Assembly: GCA_014860625.1 (NCBI GenBank)
Contig: JACZJJ010000017.1
Span: 1-46,740 of the forward strand
DNA length: 46,740 nucleotides
DNA from: Bacteroidales bacterium
Lineage (GTDB): Bacteria; Bacteroidota; Bacteroidia; Bacteroidales; FEN-979
Reading direction: 5' to 3'
Part shown: positions 33,647-41,313 of the stretch, piece by piece
Layout of the letters: each line of letters opens with the position of its first letter
Position numbering within the stretch: the first letter of the stretch is position 1
Position numbers and translations under genes: made by a program
The notes under the pieces: model-generated
Database searches by the model: none
The model's input: only the letters and a program-made list of their open reading frames with translations
What the model was told of the DNA's origin: nothing

Positions 33647-35416
33647 TTAAGTTGGCCAGGTACCAAAAGCTTGTTTTTCAAACTGCATGGTGCCATCTGC
33701 TCCTCTAAAAATATTAATCCATGCGCGCCAGTTTTTATCATCCATATCAGGATAGTCAAGCCTGTAATGGCTGCACCGGCTTTCAGTTCGCATGATTGAA
33801 GCTTTTAGTTTCATTTCAGCGGTTACAATCATATTTGCGGTTTCGTGTGCCAACCTAAGTTCATGCAAATCGGCTGCCCGAAGCATTGGCATATGGTGGT
33901 CCCTTAATTCTTCGATATATGCCAGGGCTGCTTTCAGCAAGTTCTCTTTTTTTATGTAGATAATGAAATTTGGGATCATTATTCCTTGCAAGGTTTGTGT
34001 TACCCAGGCAGGACTATAACCTGCTTTTAGTTTCAATGGCGCCCATATTTCTTCTTGAATTTGCTGAATTTTTGCTTCAGGGATCAGGGGGGTTTTAGCC
34101 TCTTTCGCATAAGCTGCAGCTGCCTCACCGGCTACTGCCCCCTGAACTGCAGAACCCGCCAGGGAAGATCCAACCTGCGTGTAAATGGCGCCTGCCATGT
34201 ATGAACCTAAAGCATCTCCGGCGGCATACAAGCCGGGAATAGTTGATTCGCATTTGTCGTTTATTGGCACCAATCCTTCCGACTTGTGGATGGCCATTCC
34301 GGCTGATGAACCGCCAACAGAAACTCCACCCATTCCCGGAGGGGCACCGCCTTCTTTGGAACCTTTCCCATTTTTTGGTCCTTTGTTATCGTTGTGTGGC
34401 GGCCCATCTGAATTTTTTGAATTTTCTTTCCCACGACCAACCCGTTGAAATTCGGCCGGGACATAAGGCCCGCCCAGAATTTGATTATCATCGCGCATTC
34501 CGGGGGGATCCATTTGAACTGGGTTTCCGGCAATATATGCCTTGTAATTCAGGTCAACCCCCAAATCGTGATGAACCTCAACTCCGGTTGTTCCCGGTTT
34601 CCGTTCAAACATTCCATGCCATCCACCAAAACAATCCGCAGCATTGATAACCTGCCCGACATGCCCATCGTTCCATTCTTTCCCCGTGACTTTCGCGCCA
34701 ATATTGTAAGCCATAATAGTGCCATCGTGTGTGAGATCACAGATGGGGAACCCATTCGGTTTAAAACCTCCGGCTCCGGTACAAAGAATAACACATTTTG
34801 CATTGAAAATATGCATCTTACCTTCATCGAGGCTAAACCCTGCAGCGCCTGCAATCCGGCCCTCTTCTTTAATGAGATGAGTGATGATAATTCTTTCCAA
34901 TACCGGGATATTTCGTTCGGTTATGGGCTTGCTAAAGGAGCTGTTGTAGAGCGGTGAATCAAAAAAGCCCCATTCCCGTAATTCATTTACCCGCGCTAAG
35001 GAGTGTTCGGCCATTTGCCGGGTATAAACAGCATTGTTGGAACCCATTGCTGAACGGGAAACTGTGTCTACAAACGCATCAATGCTAAGTTTTTCATGCG
35101 TTGGATCGTAGACAAATATGCCTTTCGCAAAAGGAGTCTGGCCAGATGAGCCCAAACGACCTTTCGATACAAGCATGACTTTGGTTCCGGCATCATGTGC
35201 TTTTACTGCAGCAAACAATCCGGCTATTCCGCCTCCAATAACCAATATATCGGTACTATAGTTTGTGCTTGCCAGTTCACTGGTTGTAACCTCCGGTTCA
35301 TTTTTGCCCCAACCAGTGCCGAGAGCCATCGGTATCCCCATGGAAGCAAATGCAGCCAAACCGGCCACAGCACCTGACACCGCGATAAACTCCCTCCGTG
35401 TTATCTTTTTAGGCAT
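33647..35416 (-). CDS. Tat-exported FAD flavoprotein of the fumarate reductase/AprA superfamily
   Basis: This 589-residue protein starts with a twin-arginine signal (TRREF, residues 6-10, then a hydrophobic stretch). An FAD Rossmann motif VIGGGIAGLFAA (about 56-67), GRLGSSGQTPFAKG, and a second flavin block TIPGLYAAGDALGSYMAGA follow. Near the C-terminus TESRCSHYRLDYPD resembles the end of fumarate and APS reductase flavoproteins. A low-complexity insertion rich in Gly, Asn, Lys and Pro (about residues 332-370) precedes the second flavin block. The gene overlaps the cytochrome gene by eight bases. The substrate is unknown; a periplasmic reductase is the likely role. Confidence 0.82.
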   Translation of the reverse strand: MPKKITRREFIAVSGAVAGLAAFASMGIPMALGTGWGKNEPEVTTSELASTNYSTDILVIGGGIAGLFAAVKAHDAGTKVMLVSKGRLGSSGQTPFAKGIFVYDPTHEKLSIDAFVDTVSRSAMGSNNAVYTRQMAEHSLARVNELREWGFFDSPLYNSSFSKPITERNIPVLERIIITHLIKEEGRIAGAAGFSLDEGKMHIFNAKCVILCTGAGGFKPNGFPICDLTHDGTIMAYNIGAKVTGKEWNDGHVGQVINAADCFGGWHGMFERKPGTTGVEVHHDLGVDLNYKAYIAGNPVQMDPPGMRDDNQILGGPYVPAEFQRVGRGKENSKNSDGPPHNDNKGPKNGKGSKEGGAPPGMGGVSVGGSSAGMAIHKSEGLVPINDKCESTIPGLYAAGDALGSYMAGAIYTQVGSSLAGSAVQGAVAGEAAAAYAKEAKTPLIPEAKIQQIQEEIWAPLKLKAGYSPAWVTQTLQGIMIPNFIIYIKKENLLKAALAYIEELRDHHMPMLRAADLHELRLAHETANMIVTAEMKLKASIMRTESRCSHYRLDYPDMDDKNWRAWINIFRGADGTMQFEKQAFGTWPT

Positions 35417-36056
35417 GGTCAGAAATTTTTGGTGATACAGATTTGAAAATGTAAGTTCTCAGTAACATAGCTACCCCTGAGATGGATAGTATGATAATTA
35501 CCCATGCTATTGGTTTGATGATATGCCTGCCCATGTCTATCACATGTAACGAAGCGGTTAAAATAAAGGCAATCGTTAAACAGCCATGAATAACACGCCA
35601 TGTTTTATAGGTAAATGGAAGCTTGTTCCTGAGTAAGGAAGTTAAACCAATGATACCAATCAATATCCAGGCAGAAAGCCCCAATATTAATCCTTGTTTA
35701 TTGAAATTGGATACTAGTTCCGTGAAGGCTTTATATGGCCCAATTCCTGCTTCGAAATAGCGAGGTAGTACAATTAAGAATGGATGTATCAGTATAACGC
35801 TCACAAACACGTATCCCAGCACCTTATGCCATTTTATCACTATTCCCGCTTCATGGCCTTTTGAGATGAGGCTGTTTGCCCGGGATAAATAAAATTGCAT
35901 GAGCATTATAAAAAAAGCCAAGATGGTTTGCAGGGATATCGTCTCTTTAAGAAATGTACGCCGTGTAAAATCGCCTAACGTATAGAAGAGAACTGGTAAG
36001 GTAATAAACACTGCAACTGCAGCTATCAGGTTGTAGGTTTTTATCCGGCTTTCCAT
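35409..36056 (-). CDS. Ferric-reductase-fold membrane cytochrome
   Basis: This 215-residue protein has about six membrane helices. Two of them carry perfect H-x13-H pairs, one in the helix starting KWHKVLGY and one in that starting VIHGCLTI. This is the bis-haem pattern of ferric-reductase and NADPH-oxidase-type cytochromes. No flavin or NAD domain is fused, so electrons must enter and leave through partners. Those are the ferredoxin gene four bases upstream and the Tat-exported flavoprotein gene it overlaps. Cytoplasm-to-periplasm electron transfer is the natural reading. Confidence 0.83.
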   Translation of the reverse strand: MESRIKTYNLIAAVAVFITLPVLFYTLGDFTRRTFLKETISLQTILAFFIMLMQFYLSRANSLISKGHEAGIVIKWHKVLGYVFVSVILIHPFLIVLPRYFEAGIGPYKAFTELVSNFNKQGLILGLSAWILIGIIGLTSLLRNKLPFTYKTWRVIHGCLTIAFILTASLHVIDMGRHIIKPIAWVIIILSISGVAMLLRTYIFKSVSPKISDHA

Positions 36057-36060
36057 AATC

Positions 36061-36276
36061 TTATCCCCATGAAACGATTACCGGTATCGACTTTTCCGGA
36101 GTAATGGTAATGGCATCAACCGGGCAATACATCCGGCATAAATGGCATATCTGACAATCGGCAGGATATTTTATAAATGCCTTTCCGGATTTTTGATCTA
36201 AACGGATAACATCAGTTGGGCAGGTTTTTACACACGTGCCACAACCGATGCATCCGGTTATACTTTGAATGGGCAT
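36061..36276 (-). CDS. Dicluster 4Fe-4S ferredoxin
   Basis: This 71-residue protein has two CxxCxxCxxxCP motifs (CIGCGTCVKTCP and CQICHLCRMYCP). It has no signal peptide, so it should be cytoplasmic. The length and the two-cluster layout resemble AprB-type electron carriers and many ferredoxins. It sits four bases before the cytochrome gene, in an operon of ferredoxin, cytochrome and flavoprotein. It probably feeds electrons to the cytochrome, or receives them. Confidence 0.92.
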   Translation of the reverse strand: MPIQSITGCIGCGTCVKTCPTDVIRLDQKSGKAFIKYPADCQICHLCRMYCPVDAITITPEKSIPVIVSWG

Positions 36277-36308
36277 TTTGATTAATTTCTGATTTGTTAC
36301 AAATGCGA

Positions 36309-37745
36309 CTACACCAACTTAAGTATATCTAACAGGGTTTGTGCCTGCTCTACCGTAATTGTAATATTAACTGCTGCAAAATTAGATACAAGCTGAGATG
36401 CAGTAGGTGCAGGAGGGCCTCCGATTATTGTTGCCAGTTCTTCCACAGTTACAGTTATACCTATAGTTGCAAGATATTCTACGCCGGGAGTAAAATCCGG
36501 ACCGCCACCTGGATCGCCATCGGGAAATACGACAATACGGTCGGGGTTGATACAGTTTGGATTCCCGTCAGGTGTTTCGGATACACTACCACCGCGAACC
36601 AATCGCACATAGTTATAGCGATGAATTTCAGGGTCCAATACTGAGAAATACTCTTCCGATTTAGGGCCAAAACAGATGGAGCCTGCTCCATGTAAGTCGT
36701 TGCCATCAGGATCTGTGTTATAGCCAGCAGCCAGGAACCAGGCATAGACAGTACCGCCATCAATTGTATCACCCCCTTCGATCGGATTGGAAGTGCTTGA
36801 CCAGTAAAACGGATAATCGGTCTGCCCTTTTATATTGATAAGTTGCGTAAGGTTGAAAAAGGTTGTATTTATTGCAGGGAAAACACCGGAGTAATCTGCA
36901 ATACTCTGCAATTCCTTGATATTGGGCAGACGCCAGTCATTGTAACCGGCAACTGTTGCGTTTTCAGCGTAGGCCAGGGCATCTTTCCAAAGAAATCCCT
37001 CGCCGCTGTCGTCCTGAGACCACATCAATCCGGTGGCTTTATCGGTAACGGTTTCATCACCATTGTCAACAAAATCGTTGATGCCATAAGTTTTAGTACC
37101 TCGTACAGCACGCACGAACCTTCTGCCACTCATTGCTTTGATATGACCTGTCCAATCGTTCACAATGAAATGTGGATCTCCTATCACCTGTTCGTTTTGG
37201 TATTCGTCTTCCACCAGGTAAGGTGTTGCTGTCCATGAATGATGCCGTCCCATTTCAGAGCCGTCGCCAACCAGGTAAAAGTAGTCGGTATTCACCCATG
37301 GCCATCACATTGAAAAGTCTCTGATTGACCATAGTTCTTTTACCGTGGGCATGCGCCAGTCTGTATAGCCTCCTGTCGTCAGCGTATCGCAATACTTCGA
37401 GGCATCAGACCATTCCATTGTAAAAGAAGATATATTTTGCGCCCAGATCAAACCAGTTACAATGTCGGTAATTGTGCCGTCGCCATGGTCGGTATAACTT
37501 GGACTATTTCCTGTGTACTGCGCGTCCTGTCCGTAGAAAGCCTCACCTTTCGCCGGAGGGCCGATCTGTACGTTGTTGTTGTAGCATAAGCCCTGGTATG
37601 TATCCACAATCGGATAGGTGAGATTAGCAGTGATGGTGCCACCATCAACGTCATCTTTTTTGCAACCGTTAAAAGGCAAAGTTGACAACAATAAGAGAGT
37701 AAATAAAAGTATCCCTACTGGTTTTGTTACATGAATTGATCTCAT
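36309..37745 (-). pseudogene. DUF1566 lectin-like lipoprotein gene split by an in-frame TGA
   Basis: The reading frame is one 478-codon gene interrupted once by TGA at 37307-37305. Upstream it encodes a lipobox (LPFNGC) and the first DUF1566 repeat (DWRMPTVKELWSI); downstream come the second repeat (DWRLPNIKELQSI), FYWSSTSN and FVRAVRG, then a C-terminal EELATIIGGPP tail. The residues around the stop align without gaps to the intact paralogue at 38257: DFSM, stop, WPWVNTDYF against NFATGWPYLNTTYF. The stop replaces glycine, one G-to-T change from GGA. GTG at 37295 could restart the second part without a signal peptide. A pseudogene or a sequencing error is likeliest; read-through is not excluded. 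Confidence 0.8.
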
Positions 37746-37823
37746 AACTTAAAATTTAAACTTAATATTTCGTGTTAATTACTTGTTTACAAATGAATTA
37801 CGTGGCTAATGTGATTGCTAGCC

Positions 37824-38207
37824 CTATTTTTGTGGTCGCTGATTACTTTGTTTCTTCAAATAAGCTTCATACCTGCTTGTTTGCTCTTTGGTTAATTCAG
37901 CTTTTACCTTTTTTTCAAAGGCAGTTTTCATAGCCTCCAGTTCTTCCCTGTTTGGACGATTATTCCCCGATGTTTGTTTTTTTACTTGTACGAAATGTGC
38001 TTTGTACAATTCAAGCACTTTTTTCTCCTGATCGCTGCTTAATGCAAGTTCATCAGCCAAATTGTCAACCATTGCTTGAATTTGTTTGTCATTGGGAATT
38101 GGTGGAGGTCCTTGTTGTCTTCCTTGCCCACCACCGCCGGGTTGTGCAAACGTTAAACTACAAGTTAGAAAGAGCGCTATTCCCAATATTGATTTTATTG
38201 TTTTCAT
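37824..38207 (-). CDS. Small exported Spy/CpxP-like protein
   Basis: This 127-residue protein has a signal peptide (cleavage near FAQ), a Gly-Gln-Pro-rich linker (about 22-40) and two charged amphipathic helices with LALSSDQEKKVLELYKAHF and the ELEAMKTAFEKKVKAELTKEQ region. This helical-hairpin layout recalls Spy/CpxP periplasmic chaperones and the LTxxQ-type families, although the exact LTxxQ motif reads LSSDQ. It lies between the two DUF1566 genes on the same strand and is probably co-transcribed with them. No direct function can be assigned. Confidence 0.72.
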   Translation of the reverse strand: MKTIKSILGIALFLTCSLTFAQPGGGGQGRQQGPPPIPNDKQIQAMVDNLADELALSSDQEKKVLELYKAHFVQVKKQTSGNNRPNREELEAMKTAFEKKVKAELTKEQTSRYEAYLKKQSNQRPQK

Positions 38208-38256
38208 ATTTTTCGTTTTTTGTTTATTTGTTTATTCATCATGAAAAGTTTTAAAT

Positions 38257-39435
38257 TTATTGAGCATCCCTTACCAGGCGTACAAAGTTGTAATACCGTT
38301 CACCACCTTCTCCAAGAGGTCCGCCCTCATACTTTGTATCGAAACGCACAGCACCTGCACCATGAAAATCTTTTCCTTCTCCGTTTACAGCCATTCCAAA
38401 GGCAACATACCATGCATAATAATAAGGTTGACCTGTTGTGAAATGAGCGGAAGTGCTGGTCCAGTAATAACCATAATCGCTGGCGCCGGCTTCGTTGGTA
38501 ATTGGAGTACAACTGAACATAGCGTTAATTGCCGGACCGACCTTTGATACATCGGTTGCAGAAGGTGATTTCGAATAATCCACAATTCCCTGAAGTTCTT
38601 TTACATTCGGTAATCTCCAGTCGGAATAACCTGCCAAAGTTGAGTTTTCGGCATACGCCAAAGCATGTTCCCAATCCATCTTTTCACCACCGTCAGATTG
38701 CGCCCACATCAATCCGGTAGAATTATCGGATATTGTTCCATTGCTGTTGTTTACAAAGTCATTGATTCCATAATCACCCCCACGCACGGCTCTAACTTTT
38801 TTGCCTCCAGCAGGACCAAAACTTTCCGCAGCATATGCTTTAATGTGCCCGGTAACATGGTTAACTCCAAAGGCGGCTTTCGAGCCACCTTCGACTGTAA
38901 TACCCACATAATAGTTGCTCGACCAGTATTGCTCATCTTTTGTAACTCCATTGGCAAGGTGAAAATAAGTAGTATTCAGATAAGGCCAACCTGTGGCGAA
39001 ATTGCTGATTGAATACAATTCTTTGCAACTTGGCATGCGCCAGTCAGAATAACTGCCCAACTCCAAACTGTTGCAATAATCAACTGCCTGCTGCCAGGTG
39101 TAACCATTTGATGAAGGTACTTGCTGCCACATTAATCCGGTATTATTATCGGTTACCGTTGCATCGCCATTGTCTTTATACGACATAGTAGCGCCCTTTA
39201 AGTAATTGGCATCCTGACCATAACAGGTATCCCCGCTAACCAGACTGCTTACCTCGTTGCCATCAGCATTATAAAGCGCAGTTTGGCCTGTTGCAATCAT
39301 CTTATAATTGTTAACTGTAGGTTCAGTTGTATCTAAAGCTGATGTGTCTTTATCCTTTGCACACCCGCCTAAAGCCGCCATGGATATTAAAAACAGGACG
39401 GTTTTTAATCCATATGAGTTGATTTGTAAGTTCAT
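38257..39435 (-). CDS. DUF1566 lectin-like lipoprotein
   Basis: This 392-residue protein has a lipobox (ALGGC, cysteine at about 26) and two DUF1566 repeats: TGLMWQQ to YSDWRMPSCKELYSI, and TGLMWAQ to YSDWRLPNVKELQGI. It ends in YYWTSTSAH, HGAGAVRF and FVRLVRD. This domain has a C-type-lectin-like fold and is mostly found in lipoproteins and surface proteins, sometimes as variable tips. ATG 39435 is preferred over a frame extending to 39459. It is the first gene after the shared upstream element copy B and probably leads the string down to the Tat flavoprotein. Confidence 0.87.
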   Translation of the reverse strand: MNLQINSYGLKTVLFLISMAALGGCAKDKDTSALDTTEPTVNNYKMIATGQTALYNADGNEVSSLVSGDTCYGQDANYLKGATMSYKDNGDATVTDNNTGLMWQQVPSSNGYTWQQAVDYCNSLELGSYSDWRMPSCKELYSISNFATGWPYLNTTYFHLANGVTKDEQYWSSNYYVGITVEGGSKAAFGVNHVTGHIKAYAAESFGPAGGKKVRAVRGGDYGINDFVNNSNGTISDNSTGLMWAQSDGGEKMDWEHALAYAENSTLAGYSDWRLPNVKELQGIVDYSKSPSATDVSKVGPAINAMFSCTPITNEAGASDYGYYWTSTSAHFTTGQPYYYAWYVAFGMAVNGEGKDFHGAGAVRFDTKYEGGPLGEGGERYYNFVRLVRDAQ

Positions 39436-39480
39436 GGTTTTAATTTTCCAGTTTTTCATAGCATTTTATTTTTTATATCT

Positions 39481-39570
39481 GATGCGAAAGTATTCCGGAT
39501 CATACCAGAAATAAAATGTAATCAACAGTTCGGGATATTTTATCGGCGAAATGAATTATTCCTTATGCAG
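39481..39570 (-). repeat. Shared upstream element, copy B
   Basis: This is the second copy of the element at 33500-33589, about 45 bases upstream of the DUF1566 gene. The promoter-like TTA, 19 bases, TACTTTCG (minus strand, TACTTTCG at 39492-39485) is conserved, as is the adjacent TATTTCTGGTAT region. The flanks of the two copies differ, so this is a local duplication, or a common promoter of two gene strings. Confidence 0.65.
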
Positions 39571-39670
39571 GAGTTTTGCTCGATAATATGTTCTTCGGAA
39601 AAAAAGAAGATAAGTACCACAAAAAGACCTTGCTTAAATGGGAATCCGTGCGAAGGAAAAAAAGGGGCAC

Positions 39671-39748
39671 CAGTTGGCAGTTGGCAGTCAGCTTTTATTG
39701 CTACTCTCACACCCTCTTACCCTCATACTCTCTTACCCTCACACCCTC
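39671..39748. repeat. Heptamer and octamer arrays R4 at the hydrolase gene 3' end
   Basis: Three heptamers CAGTTGG, CAGTTGG, CAGTCAG (39671-39691) are followed by six octamers, CTACTCTC, ACACCCTC, TTACCCTC, ATACTCTC, TTACCCTC, ACACCCTC (39701-39748), running up to the stop codon of the hydrolase gene. The stretch 39571-39670 before them holds only a short plus-strand frame (TTG 39576 or ATG 39588) encoding a basic peptide with FFGKKEDKYHKKT. It is perhaps the decayed end of a gene. Nothing else is seen between the element at 39570 and 39671. Confidence 0.75.
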
Positions 39749-40831
39749 TTACCTATAGGCGGCTCGGTCAATCTCCCCGATTGTCTTCAGCGGTGTTGGC
39801 GGTTTTAAGTAGGTATTCAAAAAGGCATAAATTTTTAGTCTGATCGTTTTAGCGGTCCGCGTGTCGATGCGGTCAAATGAGTGACCCCCTTCCACATCCT
39901 GGAAAATCTCGTATTCAAACTTTTTTCCATCCGCTTTCAGTCCCTTGATCAGGTGTTCCACCTCCAGCACATTTACATCGTCATCGTTGGTATTGGTATG
40001 GATCAACAATGGGGTTTTCAGCTTGCTGGTGTTCCAGGCGGGAGAGCGTTTTTTATATTCTTCCACATTTTCCTGGGCAGTCTTGCCAAGATGATAATCA
40101 GCAGAATAGAGTGCGCGGTACTCATCATCCTGGTAACCCATCCGGGCAATCAGGTCGCTTACCGGAACTCCGGCGAAACAAACGTTGTAATGATCGGGAT
40201 GGTCAAACACTGCCAATAATGAGATCATTCCACCATGGCTCCATCCAAGAATCCCAATCCGGTTTTTATCAACCAGATCATAGTTCTCTACCATGTAGTT
40301 ACGGCTCGCATCGGCATCCTCAACCTCTAGTCCGCCGTAGTCGATCCGTTCCCAATAAGATTTACCATATCCGGTACTACCCCGGTATTCGGGGGCGATC
40401 ACAATATACCCCTGGGCCATCAACTCCCTGATAATATGGGCGTAATAGGTAGTGAAGTCACCATGGACTCCTCCGTGAGGAAAGACCAGCAGGGGATATT
40501 TCTTGCCACCGTCAATTCCCCGTGGGATGAAGATGTAGGCATAGAACTTGACAGGGTTTTTTACGCCCATAGCTGTTTGGTTCTTGACAGTCTCCTGGTT
40601 TACCGGCGGCCCGGTGATGTATACCTTGTCGATGAAAGCGACATCACCCACACGATTATACCAGTAAATGTCGTCTACCGCTTTTCTAATCTGGTCTATA
40701 TCGAACGAGAGATCCCGGATGTCGGATTTCAGGGTTTTGACTTCGTCGGCAATGGCTGGATTCTGGTTTTGGGCATGGGTGAACACAGAGACTGACAACA
40801 AGGCAATTAAAATGAGACTGAATTTTTTCAT
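39749..40831 (-). CDS. Exported prolyl-oligopeptidase-type alpha/beta hydrolase
   Basis: This 360-residue protein has a signal peptide (cleavage near THAQ). The peptidase S9 catalytic domain shows the oxyanion region VFPHGGVHG, PEYRGSTGYG, nucleophile Ser in GWSHGG, Asp in the HTNTNDDDVNV region and His in EGGHSF. The large N-terminal beta-propeller of dipeptidyl peptidases and prolyl oligopeptidases is missing and replaced by about 70 residues of a short coiled region. It is therefore a short S9-type hydrolase or acyl-peptide esterase in the periplasm. It is divergent from a small lipoprotein gene. Confidence 0.87.
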   Translation of the reverse strand: MKKFSLILIALLSVSVFTHAQNQNPAIADEVKTLKSDIRDLSFDIDQIRKAVDDIYWYNRVGDVAFIDKVYITGPPVNQETVKNQTAMGVKNPVKFYAYIFIPRGIDGGKKYPLLVFPHGGVHGDFTTYYAHIIRELMAQGYIVIAPEYRGSTGYGKSYWERIDYGGLEVEDADASRNYMVENYDLVDKNRIGILGWSHGGMISLLAVFDHPDHYNVCFAGVPVSDLIARMGYQDDEYRALYSADYHLGKTAQENVEEYKKRSPAWNTSKLKTPLLIHTNTNDDDVNVLEVEHLIKGLKADGKKFEYEIFQDVEGGHSFDRIDTRTAKTIRLKIYAFLNTYLKPPTPLKTIGEIDRAAYR

Positions 40832-40907
40832 GGTTCTTCTATTTAACCGCAGATTTGATGAATTACGCAGATAAAGGTAGGAAGATAAACGGAAACCGAA
40901 AAACTAG

Positions 40908-40915
40908 TACATTTG
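40908..40915 (+). promoter_or_regulatory. -7 element of the small lipoprotein gene
   Basis: TACATTTG lies 18 bases before the ATG at 40933, leaving a short leader. A TTG at -33 is absent. Confidence 0.45.
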
Positions 40916-40932
40916 CAGAAAATTATTCAGAT

Positions 40933-41313
40933 ATGAAACTTAAAGGAAAGATTGTTGCTTTTATAGCGATTGCCCTTATCGGGCTTGCAGGTTGTGGTGG
41001 TTCAGGCCAACTGGATAAAGATGTTGCACCCCTTGCTGATGCCATGTGTAAGTTCATTGAAATTCAAAACAACCTGAGAGCAGCGATTGAAGCAAACGAC
41101 TCATTGAATATTCAGAAATACTCTGCTGATAAGCATAAGATGACGGTTGAAATAACTGTTCTCAACAATGAATTTCAGGAAAAATACGGAGATCTTGTGA
41201 AGGATCAGGAGTTTGGAAAGAAATTCAAGAAGGCGATGAACAAAGGGATGATTGATTGTGCCGCTTTATCGCCAGAGGATCGGGACAAAATGAAAGCCGA
41301 GCTTAAAGAGTAA
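40933..41313 (+). CDS. Small lipoprotein, function unknown
   Basis: This 126-residue protein has a lipobox (GLAGC, cysteine at 22) and a single charged, mostly helical domain of about 100 residues with one late cysteine (DCAAL). No family could be recognised. The start is ATG 40933, directly after the promoter; a frame open from 40855 crosses the promoter and lacks a signal peptide at its head. The gene is convergent with the RSH gene and the two overlap by 11 bases, so antisense interference of their 3' ends is possible. Confidence 0.75.
   Translation: MKLKGKIVAFIAIALIGLAGCGGSGQLDKDVAPLADAMCKFIEIQNNLRAAIEANDSLNIQKYSADKHKMTVEITVLNNEFQEKYGDLVKDQEFGKKFKKAMNKGMIDCAALSPEDRDKMKAELKE

Noticed and set aside
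36309-37745. TGA read as selenocysteine or as glycine by a variant code
   Set aside because: No stem-loop typical of a SECIS was seen after the codon, the aligned residue is Gly not Cys, and TGA is used as a normal stop elsewhere in the window (for example at 12360-12362 and 1394-1396).
38257-39435. DUF1566 protein as a diversity-generating retroelement target
   Set aside because: The fold is suitable, but no reverse transcriptase, template repeat or Avd gene is in the window.
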